Counted from the stretch's first letter, positions 1 to 12,876 are shown. The stretch: DNA of 45,493 nt from an uncultured Pelagibacteraceae bacterium (GCA_902552705.1 CACDHZ010000005.1:1-45493), one strand, 5' to 3'. Numbers and translations: made by a program. Notes: generated by a model not told the origin, from the sequence alone.

Positions 1-2
1 TG

Positions 3-2435
3 AGAAATGCCTCCATCGCTTGCTTGAGAAAAATTGGAGTTGAAACCGGAGGCTCTAATGTTCAATTTGCTATTAATCCAAAAAATGGGAGAATGGTTAT
101 TATTGAGATGAATCCCCGGGTGTCGCGTTCCTCAGCATTAGCTTCAAAGGCAACTGGTTTTCCAATAGCAAAAGTCGCAGCAAAACTAGCTATAGGGTAT
201 ACTTTAGATGAGCTACAAAATGAAATAACAAAAGTGACTCCTGCTTCTTTTGAGCCAACTATTGATTATGTTGTTACAAAAATTCCAAGATTTACCTTTG
301 AAAAATTTCAAGATACAAAAGCAATATTGGGTACTTCAATGAGATCAGTTGGTGAAGCGATGGCCATAGGAAGAAATTTTAAAGAATCCTTTCAAAAAGC
401 CTTGGTATCTCTAGAAACTGGATTATCAGGATTAGACAATATCTTTAATTATTCTAAGAATGAAATTTTAAAACAACTTAAAATAAATATACCCAACAAA
501 TTACTGCTCGTAGCTGAAGCATTAAGAAAAAAAATTTCATTAAAAATAATATATAAATTATCAAAAATAGACCCATGGTTTCTAAGACAAATAAAAGAGT
601 TAGTTGAAGAAGAGGAAAAAATAATAAAAAAAGGTTTACCAAAAAATTATATAGAATTTAATAGAATCAAATCAATTGGATTTTCAGATAAAAAGTTATC
701 AAAACTTACTAAAATAAAAGAAGAAATTGTTAAAAGAAAAAGAATAGCTCTCAAAGTATTACCTGTTTTCAAGAAGGTAGATACTTGTGCGGCTGAATTT
801 AAATCTTTTACGCCTTATATGTATTCTACTTATCAACGTAATTTTTCATTAAATGTTGAATGCGAAGCAGATCCTAGTAGTAGAAAAAAAATAATAATTC
901 TTGGAGGTGGGCCAAACAGAATTGGCCAAGGTATTGAATTTGATTACTGCTGTTGTCAAGCTAGCTTTTCTTTGAAAGAGGCAGGATTCGAAACCATAAT
1001 GATTAATTGTAATCCTGAAACAGTCTCTACTGATTATGATACAAGTGATAGACTTTATTTTGAACCTTTAATTGGGGAGTATGTACAAAATATAATTTTA
1101 AAAGAAAAATCCAAAGGTAATCTAATTGGTGTAATAGCACAATTTGGAGGACAAACTCCAATTAAGCTTGCTAAATTCTTACATGAAAATAAATTACCAA
1201 TTCTTGGTACACAATATTCCTCTATAGACCTTGCTGAAGACAGAGACAGGTTTCGAAATTTATTAAATAAACTAAATCTAAAACAAGCTCAAAGCGGAAT
1301 TGCGGATAAATATAACAAAGCAATAAATATTGTAGAAAAAATTGGTCTTCCAGTAGTTGTTCGTCCCTCGTATGTATTAGGAGGAAGAGCTATGGAAATC
1401 ATACATGATAAAAGTCAATTAAAAAAATTTATTACTCAAGCTTTTGAAGCTTCTGATAAAAATCCTATTTTAATTGATAAATTTATAGATAATGCAATGG
1501 AAGTGGATGTTGATGCTATATGCGATGGAAAAGATGTTTATGTTGCAGGTATCATGCAGCATATTGAAGAAGCAGGAATTCATTCTGGTGACTCTGCTTG
1601 TTGTTTGCCTCCCGTATCTATTAAAGATAACATTTTAAAAGAAATAAAAATTCAAACAAGAAAATTAGCTCTAGCATTAAAAGTTAAAGGTTTTTTAAAT
1701 ATTCAATTTGCAATTAAAAAAGACGAAATTTTTGTTATTGAAGTAAATCCTCGTGCAAGTAGAACTGTTCCTTTTGTTTCAAAAGCTAATGGAATTCCTC
1801 TTGCAAAAATTGCTTCAAAAATCATGGCAGGAGAAATGCTTTCAAAATACAAACTAAAATACAAAAAAAATAAAAGATTTGCTGTTAAAGAAGCCGTGTT
1901 TCCTTTTAATAAATTTCCAGATAGCGACATTCTTTTAGGGCCTGAAATGAAATCTACTGGAGAAGTAATGGGATTTGACAATGACTTTGGAATGGCAATT
2001 GCTAAAAGTCAAATTGCTTCATCAAATTCACTTCCGATTAGTGGTATGGCTTTCTTATCTGTAAAAGACTCACACAAACAAGAAATTGTTGGTATTGCAC
2101 AAAGATTAGTAAAACTTGGTTTTAGCATTTCTGGGACAAAAGGTACCGCTAAAATCTTAATTGAAAATGGAATTAAATGTAAAACTATTAATAAAGTAAG
2201 CAGTGGTCGACCTCATATAGTTGATGTTTTAAATTCAAAAAAAATCTCATTTGTTATTAATACCGGAGGTGGAAATAGCGAACATAGAATTAACGATGCA
2301 AGAGCCTTGAGAAGAGGCACTTTAGCAAATAAAATTCCATACTGCACCAACATGTCTACAGCTTATTCTTTTCTTGAAGCTATAAAGTCTCTTAAAACAA
2401 AAAAATTAGAGGTGAAGGCACTCCAGGATACTTAA
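3..2435 (+). CDS. carB: Carbamoyl-phosphate synthase large subunit (5' truncated by window edge)
   Basis: Frame is open to the window start (RNASIACLRKIGVETGGSNVQFAINP); ATP-grasp repeats (EMNPRVSRSSALASKATGFPIAKVAAKLA, EVNPRASRTVPFVSKANGIPLAKIA) and C-terminal MGS-like domain. Confidence 0.97.
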   Translation, partial: RNASIACLRKIGVETGGSNVQFAINPKNGRMVIIEMNPRVSRSSALASKATGFPIAKVAAKLAIGYTLDELQNEITKVTPASFEPTIDYVVTKIPRFTFEKFQDTKAILGTSMRSVGEAMAIGRNFKESFQKALVSLETGLSGLDNIFNYSKNEILKQLKINIPNKLLLVAEALRKKISLKIIYKLSKIDPWFLRQIKELVEEEEKIIKKGLPKNYIEFNRIKSIGFSDKKLSKLTKIKEEIVKRKRIALKVLPVFKKVDTCAAEFKSFTPYMYSTYQRNFSLNVECEADPSSRKKIIILGGGPNRIGQGIEFDYCCCQASFSLKEAGFETIMINCNPETVSTDYDTSDRLYFEPLIGEYVQNIILKEKSKGNLIGVIAQFGGQTPIKLAKFLHENKLPILGTQYSSIDLAEDRDRFRNLLNKLNLKQAQSGIADKYNKAINIVEKIGLPVVVRPSYVLGGRAMEIIHDKSQLKKFITQAFEASDKNPILIDKFIDNAMEVDVDAICDGKDVYVAGIMQHIEEAGIHSGDSACCLPPVSIKDNILKEIKIQTRKLALALKVKGFLNIQFAIKKDEIFVIEVNPRASRTVPFVSKANGIPLAKIASKIMAGEMLSKYKLKYKKNKRFAVKEAVFPFNKFPDSDILLGPEMKSTGEVMGFDNDFGMAIAKSQIASSNSLPISGMAFLSVKDSHKQEIVGIAQRLVKLGFSISGTKGTAKILIENGIKCKTINKVSSGRPHIVDVLNSKKISFVINTGGGNSEHRINDARALRRGTLANKIPYCTNMSTAYSFLEAIKSLKTKKLEVKALQDT

Positions 2436-3094
2436 TCAACTTTCCAATCAGTTTTAAAGGTAACATAGTTCACTTGAAGACATCTTCTTTCTTTAACAAT
2501 TTCTTTTTTTTCCATTCCATGCCAAGTATTAGGTCCACTTGTAAAGAAATATCCATAATTATCTTTATAAGGCATAGTTTTAACTTTTTTCAAATCTTTG
2601 TCATAAAAGTCTGTTCCTAAGTCTTCACTTTCATTTGTTTTATTTATAAAAAGTAAACATGACATTAATTTTTCTTTAATGTCACAGTGTGGCTTTAACC
2701 AGAAACCTTGTCTATCACAAATAACCTCAACTCTTACATAAGAGCTAGATAAATCTTTACCAACAAGTTTTGAGATTTTTTCATGAGTTTTTTTACTCTG
2801 TAATTCCTTAATAAGTTTTAATAATTGAGGAAATTCATTAGAATTTTCTTTAGTAATAAAACATCTAAATTTTAGCGCTTTCCCACCATGTGAAAGACCC
2901 TCTCTAAATTCAGGTGTACCTCCATCAATAGCTCTTGTCCCGTCATAGTTTAAACTGTGTTCAACTGGATTTGCTATATCAGCATTTACAATTTCACTAA
3001 TTTGCTCTCTAGTTAAAGGTTGATTTAATTCCCAATGCGTAAAAGGATTTTCAAATTTTTTTGAATTTTTTTCTAGTGAGTTTAGGAATGACAT
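2432..3094 (-). CDS. Putative 2OG-Fe(II) oxygenase family protein
   Basis: HxD...H...R arrangement: KPHCDIKEKL ... TSGPNTWHGM ... KERRCLQVNYV. Confidence 0.65.
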   Translation of the reverse strand: MSFLNSLEKNSKKFENPFTHWELNQPLTREQISEIVNADIANPVEHSLNYDGTRAIDGGTPEFREGLSHGGKALKFRCFITKENSNEFPQLLKLIKELQSKKTHEKISKLVGKDLSSSYVRVEVICDRQGFWLKPHCDIKEKLMSCLLFINKTNESEDLGTDFYDKDLKKVKTMPYKDNYGYFFTSGPNTWHGMEKKEIVKERRCLQVNYVTFKTDWKVD

Positions 3095-4032
3095 TATGAT
3101 ATTTGCTTTTTGATTAATTTGGCTATTCTACTCGTTTCATCTAGGCTTTTATAGTTCCAAATTTCAAGTTTTTCATTTAAATTTTTTGTTATATTTAATT
3201 TATTAAATAATTCTCTAAATTTCTTAAATCTTTGGTCTTGTCTTTTTGCTGGTAAATCTGCTACATAAATAGGTTTTCCAGTCATTGCCGCCTCAGATAT
3301 CATAGATGTAGAGTCACAAGTTACAACAATATAATTTGCTAACGATAATCCAGAAAGATAAGCTTTTTTATCAACACTTTTAATCACAAGATTTTCTTTA
3401 CCCATTTTTTCATCAGCTAAATCAATTGTTTTTTTAGGTGTTCTCATTGAAGGAATTATTATTGCCTTCAAGTTGTTATTATTTAAAATTACTTTTACTT
3501 TATTAAAAATATTTATTAAATTTTGATGATCATAATTGTAATACTTATTTGGACCTCCTAAAATTAGTAACAAATAATCTTTATCTTTGTCTATTTTATT
3601 AAGAAGATAATCATGATTATTTTTAATTTCTTTTAATGTTAGATAATGTAGTGCACCTTTTGAAGTGATAACGTTTTTTCCATTAAGACCATCGTGCTCT
3701 GGTGCTATTACGATATCGAAATTATTCAATGCAACCTTTGGGTCTTGGATATGAATATTAAAAACTTTTTTTTTTGAATTTTTTTTTAAATATATTGATG
3801 GGATTACACTTTTTCTTCCACAAGAAATTAAAATATCAAAATCTTGAGCATTAATTTGTTTGAAAACAAAATTTGAAATAGGGGTTAAACTTGGAGGAAT
3901 CATTTTCCAAAAATTGTTTAGTTCAACTCTATGGTGAGTAAACTCAATGTCCAAAGCTTTAGCCAAACCTTCAACTTGGCTAATCATGCCATGCATTCCC
4001 TCAGTCAATAATAACCCTTTTAATTTACTCAT
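3094..4032 (-). CDS. ELM1 / mitochondrial-fission-ELM1-like family protein (GT-B-like fold expected)
   Basis: MSKLKGLLLTEGMHGMISQVEGLAKAL...; ILGGPNKYYNYD; VVTCDSTSMISEAAMTGKPIYVADLPAKRQDQRFKKF resembles the alphaproteobacterial ELM1 family. Confidence 0.75.
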   Translation of the reverse strand: MSKLKGLLLTEGMHGMISQVEGLAKALDIEFTHHRVELNNFWKMIPPSLTPISNFVFKQINAQDFDILISCGRKSVIPSIYLKKNSKKKVFNIHIQDPKVALNNFDIVIAPEHDGLNGKNVITSKGALHYLTLKEIKNNHDYLLNKIDKDKDYLLLILGGPNKYYNYDHQNLINIFNKVKVILNNNNLKAIIIPSMRTPKKTIDLADEKMGKENLVIKSVDKKAYLSGLSLANYIVVTCDSTSMISEAAMTGKPIYVADLPAKRQDQRFKKFRELFNKLNITKNLNEKLEIWNYKSLDETSRIAKLIKKQIS

Positions 4033-4053
4033 TAATAACTATATAGCTTTGAT

Positions 4054-4998
4054 ATGACTCAAAATCCAACTAAACACACAAAAGTGTTAATAATTGGATC
4101 TGGCCCTGCCGGATATACTGCGGCTGTTTACGCTGCAAGAGCAATGTTAAAACCAATAATGGTATCAGGAATAGAACCCGGTGGACAATTAACAACCACA
4201 ACTGATGTTGAAAACTATCCTGGGTTCGCAGAAGTAATTCAAGGACCTTGGTTGATGGAACAAATGCGAGACCAAGCAAAAGCTGTAGGAACTGAAATGA
4301 TAGAAGATCATATTGCTTCGGTTAACTTGCAATCAAAACCTTTTGAAGCTGTTGGTGATGGCGGTCAAAAATATACTGCTGATTCAATTATTATTTCAAC
4401 AGGAGCTCAAGCCAGATGGTTAAATATTGACTCTGAACAAAAATTTCGAGGCTTTGGTGTTTCGGCATGCGCAACATGTGATGGATTTTTTTTCAAAGAT
4501 AAAACAGTTGCAGTAGTAGGTGGTGGAAACGCTGCTGTTGAAGAAGCAATGTTTCTTACAAAATTTGCCTCGAAAGTAAAATTAATACATAGAAGAGATT
4601 CTTTAAGAGCTGAAAAAATGCTTCAAAGTAAATTAATGTCAAATAAAAAAATTGAAATTATTTGGGACAGTATTGTAGATGAAGTAATTGGAGATGATAA
4701 TCCTAAAAATGTAAAAGGATTAAAAATTAAAAATGTGAAAACAAATAAAAAAGAAGAATTAAAAATCGATGGTCTTTTCATAGCTATCGGTCACGACCCA
4801 GCAACACAATTATTTAAAAATCAACTAGATATGGATAAAGAAGGTTATTTAACAACCAAACCAGATTCAACAGAAACAAATGTACCTGGTGTTTTTGCAG
4901 CAGGAGATGTAAAAGATAAAATTTTTAGACAGGCCGTAACTGCTGCGGGTATGGGCTGTATGGCAGCACTTGAAGCTGAAAAATTTTTATCTCACTAA
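4054..4998 (+). CDS. trxB: Thioredoxin-disulfide reductase
   Basis: GSGPAGYTAAVYAARA, CATCDGFFF active site, GGGNAAVEEA, AAGDVKDKIFRQAVTAAGMGCMAALEAEKFL. Confidence 0.97.
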   Translation: MTQNPTKHTKVLIIGSGPAGYTAAVYAARAMLKPIMVSGIEPGGQLTTTTDVENYPGFAEVIQGPWLMEQMRDQAKAVGTEMIEDHIASVNLQSKPFEAVGDGGQKYTADSIIISTGAQARWLNIDSEQKFRGFGVSACATCDGFFFKDKTVAVVGGGNAAVEEAMFLTKFASKVKLIHRRDSLRAEKMLQSKLMSNKKIEIIWDSIVDEVIGDDNPKNVKGLKIKNVKTNKKEELKIDGLFIAIGHDPATQLFKNQLDMDKEGYLTTKPDSTETNVPGVFAAGDVKDKIFRQAVTAAGMGCMAALEAEKFLSH

Positions 4999-6198
<1,200 letters not shown>

Positions 6199-6222
6199 TT
6201 ATTCTACTACGTTCTTTAATAT

Positions 6223-8397
6223 ATGGAAAATACTTATCAAGATTTAATTACAGATATTCAGAGTAAAAACCCAAAAATTAGTGGAAAACTTGAAGGTGGT
6301 AAAAAATTTAAAATTAAATCAGATTTTAAACCTGCAGGCGATCAGCCAGAAGCAATTAAAAAATTGGTTAATGGAGCAAATAAAGAGGAATTTAATCAAG
6401 TATTGCTTGGAGTTACTGGTTCAGGAAAAACCTTTACAATGGCAAAAGTAATAGAAGCAACCAATAGACCAGCTTTAATTTTAGCTCCAAATAAAACTCT
6501 AGCTGCGCAGCTTTATGGTGAAATGAAAACTTTCTTTCCCGATAATGCAGTTGAATATTTTGTTTCTTATTACGACTACTATACTCCAGAGGCTTACGTT
6601 CCTAGATCAGACACCTATATAGAAAAAGAAGCTTCTATTAATGAACAAATAGATCGAATGAGACATTCGGCTACAAGATCTCTTCTTGAGAGGGACGATG
6701 TTTTAATTGTTGCAAGTGTATCATGTATTTATGGATTAGGATCAGTAGAGGCTTATAGTAAAATGACTTTAACTCTTCAAAAAAATTATGAGTATAATAG
6801 AGAGCAAATAATAAGATCTTTGGTTGCTTTACAATATAAACGAAATGATCAAAATTTTTATCGAGGAACTTTTAGAGCTAGAGGAGAATATTTAGAAATT
6901 TTTCCGTCTCATCTTGAAGATAGAGCTTGGCGTTTAAGTTTATTTGGAGATAAACTTGAACAAATAGAGGAGTTTGATCCACTTACTGGAGACAAAGTAA
7001 GAGATTTAAGTTTAGTTAAGGTTTACGCTAATAGTCATTATATCACTCCAAAACCAACAATTGAACAAGCATTAATTAATATAAGAAAAGAATTAGAAAT
7101 AACTTTAAAAAAACATAAAGCTGAAAATAAATTACTTGAGGCACAAAGATTAGAGGAAAGAACTAAATTTGATTTAGAGATGATAGAGGCCACTGGATCT
7201 TGTGCTGGAATTGAAAATTATTCTAGATTTTTATCAGGACGAAAACCTGGAGAACCACCTCCTACCCTTTTTGAGTATTTTCCAGATAATACATTAGTTT
7301 TTGTTGATGAGTCTCATGTTACAGTTCCTCAACTCAATGGAATGTTCAAAGGGGATAGGTCAAGAAAAAGTACTTTAGCTGAATATGGTTTCAGACTTCC
7401 ATCTTGTATGGACAACAGGCCTTTAAAGTTTGAGGAGTGGGATTTAATGAGAACCCAAACTGTATTTGTTTCTGCAACACCAGGTCCATGGGAGCTTGAG
7501 CAAACTAAAGGTAAGTTTATAGATCAAGTGATAAGACCAACTGGATTAATTGATCCTCCTGTCGAAGTAAGACCAGCAAAAAATCAAGTGGATGATTTAA
7601 TGCATGAATGTAAAAAAGTAATTGAGAATAACCATAGGGTTTTAGTTACAACATTGACAAAAAAGATGGCTGAAGATTTAACCGAGTATCTTCATGAAAA
7701 TGGGGTAAAAGTAAGATACCTTCATTCAGATATTGACACACTTGAACGGATAGAAATTATGAGAGATTTAAGAATGGGAGTATTTGATGTGCTTGTTGGA
7801 ATTAATTTGTTAAGAGAGGGATTGGATATTCCAGAGTGTGCCTTAGTTGGAATTTTAGATGCAGATAAAGAAGGTTTTTTGAGATCTGAAACTTCGTTAA
7901 TTCAAACGATTGGAAGAGCTGCTAGAAACGTAGACGGAAAAGTTATTCTTTATGCTGATAAAGAAACTAAGAGTATTAAAAAAGCAATCGATGAAACTGA
8001 AAGAAGAAGAAAAATTCAATTAGCTTATAACAAAAAACACAAAATAAATGCAAAGACTGTTAAAAAAGAAATAAACGATATTTTAGAAAGTGTGTATGAA
8101 AAAGATTATGTAAAAATTAGTGAGGGTTCTAATGTTGGAGGTAATCTTAAGAAACATCTAAAAGCACTTGGTAAAAAAATGAAAGATGCAGCTTCAAACC
8201 TAGAGTTTGAAGAAGCAGCCAAAATAAGAGATGAAATAAGAAAATTAGAAAGTACTGAATTAGAAATTACATTAAACCCAAAAATAAGGCAGTATGATGT
8301 TAAAAACAAACTTTATCCAAAGGGAAGATCTACTATGGGTATGCCAGGCACTAAAGTTACAAAGAAGAAAGATAAAAAATGGAAGCACGTAAAATAA
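6223..8397 (+). CDS. uvrB: Excinuclease ABC subunit B
   Basis: [41 protein letters not shown]-terminal UVR motif. Confidence 0.98.
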   Translation: MENTYQDLITDIQSKNPKISGKLEGGKKFKIKSDFKPAGDQPEAIKKLVNGANKEEFNQVLLGVTGSGKTFTMAKVIEATNRPALILAPNKTLAAQLYGEMKTFFPDNAVEYFVSYYDYYTPEAYVPRSDTYIEKEASINEQIDRMRHSATRSLLERDDVLIVASVSCIYGLGSVEAYSKMTLTLQKNYEYNREQIIRSLVALQYKRNDQNFYRGTFRARGEYLEIFPSHLEDRAWRLSLFGDKLEQIEEFDPLTGDKVRDLSLVKVYANSHYITPKPTIEQALINIRKELEITLKKHKAENKLLEAQRLEERTKFDLEMIEATGSCAGIENYSRFLSGRKPGEPPPTLFEYFPDNTLVFVDESHVTVPQLNGMFKGDRSRKSTLAEYGFRLPSCMDNRPLKFEEWDLMRTQTVFVSATPGPWELEQTKGKFIDQVIRPTGLIDPPVEVRPAKNQVDDLMHECKKVIENNHRVLVTTLTKKMAEDLTEYLHENGVKVRYLHSDIDTLERIEIMRDLRMGVFDVLVGINLLREGLDIPECALVGILDADKEGFLRSETSLIQTIGRAARNVDGKVILYADKETKSIKKAIDETERRRKIQLAYNKKHKINAKTVKKEINDILESVYEKDYVKISEGSNVGGNLKKHLKALGKKMKDAASNLEFEEAAKIRDEIRKLESTELEITLNPKIRQYDVKNKLYPKGRSTMGMPGTKVTKKKDKKWKHVK

Positions 8398-9134
8398 TAA
8401 TTACTGGAGGAGCAACTAGGATTGGTGCTGCTATAGCTGAAAAATTATCTGCTCCAAATAAAGAAATCGTCATACATTTTAATAAATCAAAATCTAAAGC
8501 AGAAATCTTAAAAAAAAAATTGCAAACATTTGGTGCAACAGTTTATTTAGTAAGCGGTGATTTGAGTAAAGAGAAAGATGTGAGTAAAATAATCAAATTT
8601 TCAAAATCAAAAATGAAATTTTTTGATTGCTTAATAAATAATGCCTCATTGTTTGAAAACGATAAATTAGAAAATTTCAGTTCTAAAAGCTGGGAAAAAC
8701 ATATTTCAACAAATCTAAAAGCCCCTGCACTTTTAATAAAAGAATTTTCAAAGAACATTAGAGGTAAAAACAACAATATAATTAATATAATTGATCAGAG
8801 AATATTCAAATTAACTCCGTATTTCTTCTCATATACATTAAGTAAAACAGGTTTATATACGCTTACTAAAACTAGTGCAATGAGCCTATCTCCAAATATA
8901 CGAGTTAATGGGATTGCTCCTGGACCAACAATCAAAAATAAAAGACAATCAGAAAAGCATTTTAAAAATCAATATTTGGCTACACCACTAAAAAAACAAG
9001 TTGATGTAAACGAGATTTGCAATGCAGTTGACTTTTTTATTAAAAACAGTTCTATTACTGGTCAAGTTTTAGCAATAGATAGTGGTCAAAGCTTAAATTG
9101 GCAGACACCAGATATAATTAAGGGTAAAGAATGA
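8379..9134 (+). CDS. SDR family oxidoreductase, pteridine reductase/FolM-like
   Basis: TGGATRIG (PTR1/FolM-type TGxxxRxG motif), [20 protein letters not shown]; immediately upstream of folB. Confidence 0.75.
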   Translation: MEARKIIITGGATRIGAAIAEKLSAPNKEIVIHFNKSKSKAEILKKKLQTFGATVYLVSGDLSKEKDVSKIIKFSKSKMKFFDCLINNASLFENDKLENFSSKSWEKHISTNLKAPALLIKEFSKNIRGKNNNIINIIDQRIFKLTPYFFSYTLSKTGLYTLTKTSAMSLSPNIRVNGIAPGPTIKNKRQSEKHFKNQYLATPLKKQVDVNEICNAVDFFIKNSSITGQVLAIDSGQSLNWQTPDIIKGKE

Positions 9135-9556
9135 AAAAAAATAATTTTAAAGTTATAAAAATAGACAAATCTAAAAACCTATTTAATTATGAAAAGAAAA
9201 TTCTAATTAATGAACTAATTTTAGATTTGAAACTTGGTTATTATGACTATGAGAAAGAAAAAACTCAAAAAGTAAAGTTCAGTCTTGAAATTGATTATGA
9301 AGATAAAAAACCAACTAATGACAAAGATATAAAATCTATCGTTAATTATAGTACAGTTGTTAAACTAATTAGAAAACTGGTAAAAAAGAAACATTATAAT
9401 TTTTTAGAGTCTCTTGCTGAGGCTGTCTTTGATGAGTTATTTAAAGACAAAAGAATTGCAAAAATAATGCTTAAAATTGAAAAACTAGAAATTTTAAAAG
9501 AATGTTCATCTGTTGGTATCCAAATTACCAAAAAAAAAAGTCATGATAAGTTCTGA
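9131..9556 (+). CDS. folB: Dihydroneopterin aldolase family protein
   Basis: [32 protein letters not shown]... [14 protein letters not shown]...[15 protein letters not shown]. Confidence 0.85.
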   Translation: MKKNNFKVIKIDKSKNLFNYEKKILINELILDLKLGYYDYEKEKTQKVKFSLEIDYEDKKPTNDKDIKSIVNYSTVVKLIRKLVKKKHYNFLESLAEAVFDELFKDKRIAKIMLKIEKLEILKECSSVGIQITKKKSHDKF

Positions 9557-11378
9557 AATTGGTAAGGAAGTAATAAAAAAACAACTACCTTTAATACCTA
9601 AACTACCAGGTGTTTACCGAATGCTTAATAATAAAAATGAAATTCTTTATGTTGGTAAAGCCAAGAACCTTCCTAATAGACTTAAAAGTTATGTAGCAGA
9701 AAAAAATCATATTATAAGAACAGAGAGGATGTTATCTCAAACAAGAAAGCTTGAGATAACAACTACTTCTAATGAGAGTGAAGCTTTACTTCTTGAAGCT
9801 AACTTAATAAAAAAAAATAAACCAAAATTTAATATTCTTTTAAGAGATGATAAATCTTTTCCTTTTATCTTTATAGGTAGTAAAGATAAGTGGCCACAAA
9901 TTAAAAGACATCGAGGTAAAAAAACTAAAGAAGGATTTTATTTTGGTCCCTTTGCCTCAGCAGGATCTGCTAACTGGACAATTAAAATGATTCAAAAAAT
10001 TTTTCACTTAAGAGTTTGTGATGATACAGTTTTTAAAAACAGAGAACGTCCATGTATATTATATCAAATTAAAAGGTGTTCTGGTCCATGCGTAGATTAT
10101 ATTGAAAAGGATGAATATAAAAAAACTGTAGAGGACGCTATAGAATTTGTTTCTGGTAAATCAAGAAAAATTCAAAAAAGTCTATCTGAACAAATGGAAA
10201 AAGCTAGTAATGATTTAAATTTTGAAAAAGCAGTAATTTTAAGAGATAGAATAAAATCATTAAATATTATTCAGTCTTCCCAAAGAGTTAATGAGGCCAA
10301 TCTAATTGAGGCAGATGTAATTGCCGGTTATAAAGAGTCTGGTAAAGCTTGCATTCAAGTTTTCTTTTATAGATCAAAACAGAATTGGGGAAATCAAGCT
10401 TTCTTTCCAAAACATGATCCAGACGAAAAGTTAAGTGATATATTAAATTCTTTTATTTCTCAATTTTATGAAAATAAAAGTGTGCCTTCTTCTATTATTT
10501 TGTCAGAAGAAATTAAAGAAAAAGCTCTAATAGAAAAAACTCTTTCTCAAAAAGAAGGTAAACAAATAAATATTTCAATTGCAAAAAAAGGATCAAAGCT
10601 AAAAGTAATTCATCAAGCAGTCAAAAATGCAAAAGATAGCTTAAACAGGAAACTTTATGAAAGCCAAAACAATAAAGGTCTATTTGAATCTGTCGCAAAA
10701 AAATTTAACTTTGAAAACAATATAAATCTAATTGAGGTTTATGATAATAGTCATATTCAAGGCACAAATAGTGTTGGAGCTTTAATTACATATGGTGATG
10801 AAGGTTTTATAAAAAAAAGATATCGAAAATTCAATATTAAATTTAAAAAAAATGAACAAGATGATTATGGAATGATGCGAGAAGTATTAAATAGAAGGTT
10901 TAAAAGAGCGGTCCAAGAAAAAGATAATTACCTTACTTTTCCTGATTTAGTTCTAGTTGATGGAGGAAAAGGTCAATATTCTGTTGCAAGAGATACTTTA
11001 AATGAATTGGGTCTTCACGATATACCAATTGTTGCAATAGCAAAAGGTAAATTTAGAAATAGTGGTAACGAGACTTTTTTTCATAATGGAAAAGATTATA
11101 AATTCACAAAAAATGATCCTACCCTATTTTTTTTGCAAAGAATACGAGATGAAGCTCATAGATTTGCAATAAGCGCTCATAGAGCTAAAAGAAAAAAAGG
11201 TATTTCAAGGTCTATGCTTGACCAAATAGATGGTATAGGTGCTATTAGAAAGAAGGCTCTTTTAAATCATTTTGGTTCTGCGAGAGCTGTGGAGTCTGCT
11301 AGCCTAGATGAAATTAAATCAGTTGAAGGTGTTGAAGAAAAAGTTGCAAAAAAGATATATAATTTCTTTCATGAATAA
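9543..11378 (+). CDS. uvrC: Excinuclease ABC subunit C
   Basis: GIY-YIG domain ([22 protein letters not shown]), UVR motif, [17 protein letters not shown]-terminal HhH. First ATG in the ORF used as start. Confidence 0.97.
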   Translation: MISSEIGKEVIKKQLPLIPKLPGVYRMLNNKNEILYVGKAKNLPNRLKSYVAEKNHIIRTERMLSQTRKLEITTTSNESEALLLEANLIKKNKPKFNILLRDDKSFPFIFIGSKDKWPQIKRHRGKKTKEGFYFGPFASAGSANWTIKMIQKIFHLRVCDDTVFKNRERPCILYQIKRCSGPCVDYIEKDEYKKTVEDAIEFVSGKSRKIQKSLSEQMEKASNDLNFEKAVILRDRIKSLNIIQSSQRVNEANLIEADVIAGYKESGKACIQVFFYRSKQNWGNQAFFPKHDPDEKLSDILNSFISQFYENKSVPSSIILSEEIKEKALIEKTLSQKEGKQINISIAKKGSKLKVIHQAVKNAKDSLNRKLYESQNNKGLFESVAKKFNFENNINLIEVYDNSHIQGTNSVGALITYGDEGFIKKRYRKFNIKFKKNEQDDYGMMREVLNRRFKRAVQEKDNYLTFPDLVLVDGGKGQYSVARDTLNELGLHDIPIVAIAKGKFRNSGNETFFHNGKDYKFTKNDPTLFFLQRIRDEAHRFAISAHRAKRKKGISRSMLDQIDGIGAIRKKALLNHFGSARAVESASLDEIKSVEGVEEKVAKKIYNFFHE

Positions 11379-11387
11379 AAAATTAAT

Positions 11388-11972
11388 ATGCTAAAAAAAA
11401 TACCAAATTTATTAACTGTTGGGAGAATTTTGATAGTTCCCTTTTTTGTGTTGGCTTTTTACTTGCCGGGATTCTATGGAGATTTAACTGCGCTAATATT
11501 ATTTATTGTTGCATCTTTTACTGACTTTTTAGATGGTATGTTGGCAAGACTTCTTGGGGAAGAGTCTAAACTTGGCGAATTATTAGATCCAATCGCAGAT
11601 AAAATAATAGTAGCAACAGCACTTATTCTATTGGTTATGGATGGCACTATAAGACAATATGAAGTGATTGCTGCAATAATAATCTTAACGAGAGAAATAT
11701 TAATTTCAGGATTAAGAGAATTTTTAGCTAAAGGTAAAATAAAACTTCCTGTCTCTAATCTAGCAAAATTAAAAACAGTTTTACAGATGGTTTCAATTGC
11801 TCTTTTGCTCTCTGGTGAAACTGGTAACAAAATAATAAATTTTCAAGACTATAATGCTCAAACTATTGGCATTATTCTACTTTGGTTATCTGCAGCATTA
11901 ACTTTATTCACTGGATATGAATACATGCGAAAAGGAATTGACCATGCAATTTCCGAAGATAACAAAAATTAA
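11388..11972 (+). CDS. pgsA: CDP-diacylglycerol--glycerol-3-phosphate 3-phosphatidyltransferase
   Basis: CDP-alcohol phosphatidyltransferase motif (DFLDGMLARLLGEESKLGELLDPIADK). Confidence 0.95.
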   Translation: MLKKIPNLLTVGRILIVPFFVLAFYLPGFYGDLTALILFIVASFTDFLDGMLARLLGEESKLGELLDPIADKIIVATALILLVMDGTIRQYEVIAAIIILTREILISGLREFLAKGKIKLPVSNLAKLKTVLQMVSIALLLSGETGNKIINFQDYNAQTIGIILLWLSAALTLFTGYEYMRKGIDHAISEDNKN

Positions 11973-12850
11973 GCTGCTTTTTTTTTTCTTACCAAAGCTT
12001 GATAGCTTTCATTTAAATCAATTATCATTTTAGAAACTTTGAATTGATGATTGGCTATACAAGATACAGGTGTTACTTCTGCTGCTGTTCCAGTTAGAAA
12101 ACAACCTTCGAAATTTTTTAATTCGTCTGGGTTTATTTTTCTTTCATTTACTTTTATATTTTTGGACTTTGCTATCTCAATGACAGTTCTTCTGGTAATT
12201 CCATCTAAAAAAGAGTCAGGAATCGGAGTATGTAACTCTCCATTTTTATCTATAAAAAAAATATTGGCTCCTGTAGCTTCAGCTACATTTCCCTCATAGT
12301 CTAACATTAGTGAATCGGCATAACCTTGTTGTTCTGCTTCATGCTTTGACAATGTACAAATCATATAAAGACCTGAGGCTTTAGTGTCCCAAGGTATTGT
12401 ATTAGGAGCGGGTCTTCTCCATTTTGAGACATTTAATTTAATTCCTTCTATTTTTAACTTAGGATCAAAATAAGAGCCCCATTCCCAAGTAGCTATAGCA
12501 ACATGAGTTTTTGTTTGTTGAGCAGAAATTGCCATCATCTCACTGCCTCTCCAAATAATTGGCCTAACATATCCGTTAGTTACATTTTGAACTGATATTA
12601 TTTTTTTACTCGCAATATTTATTTCTTCTTCAGTGTATGGAACTGTTATACCCATTCTTTTTGCTGAGTGAAAAAGTCTAGCAGTATGTTCCTCAAGTTT
12701 AAAAATTAGACCATCGTATACCCTCTCTCCTTCAAAAACACAGCTTGCATAATGAAGACCATGGCTCAGAATATGTATCTTAGCATCACTCCAATCAACA
12801 AGTTCGTTATTATACCAAATTTTGCCTGATCTTTTATCGTAGGGTATCAT
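11969..12850 (-). CDS. ilvE: Branched-chain amino acid aminotransferase
   Basis: Class IV aminotransferase: HGLHYASCVFEGERVY, KASGLYMICTLSKHEA, EATGANIFF, GITRRTVIEIA. Confidence 0.93.
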   Translation of the reverse strand: MIPYDKRSGKIWYNNELVDWSDAKIHILSHGLHYASCVFEGERVYDGLIFKLEEHTARLFHSAKRMGITVPYTEEEINIASKKIISVQNVTNGYVRPIIWRGSEMMAISAQQTKTHVAIATWEWGSYFDPKLKIEGIKLNVSKWRRPAPNTIPWDTKASGLYMICTLSKHEAEQQGYADSLMLDYEGNVAEATGANIFFIDKNGELHTPIPDSFLDGITRRTVIEIAKSKNIKVNERKINPDELKNFEGCFLTGTAAEVTPVSCIANHQFKVSKMIIDLNESYQALVRKKKAA

Positions 12851-12854
12851 TAGT

Positions 12855-12876
12855 GAAATAAATTTAATTTTATTTC
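12855..12876. promoter_or_regulatory. 8-bp inverted repeat (GAAATAAA-N6-TTTATTTC) in the ilvE/MarR divergent intergenic region; candidate operator
   Basis: Perfect 8-bp arms read directly, starting 4 nt upstream of the ilvE start and next to a MarR-family gene. Confidence 0.45.

Noticed and set aside
1703-1981. Minus-strand ORF (92 aa) inside carB
   Set aside because: Fully antisense to a well-conserved carB coding region; no recognisable domain.
4070-4279. Minus-strand ORF (69 aa) inside trxB
   Set aside because: Antisense shadow ORF over the conserved FAD-binding region of trxB.
11474-11830. Minus-strand ORF (118 aa) inside pgsA
   Set aside because: Antisense to conserved CDP-alcohol phosphatidyltransferase motifs; no domain.
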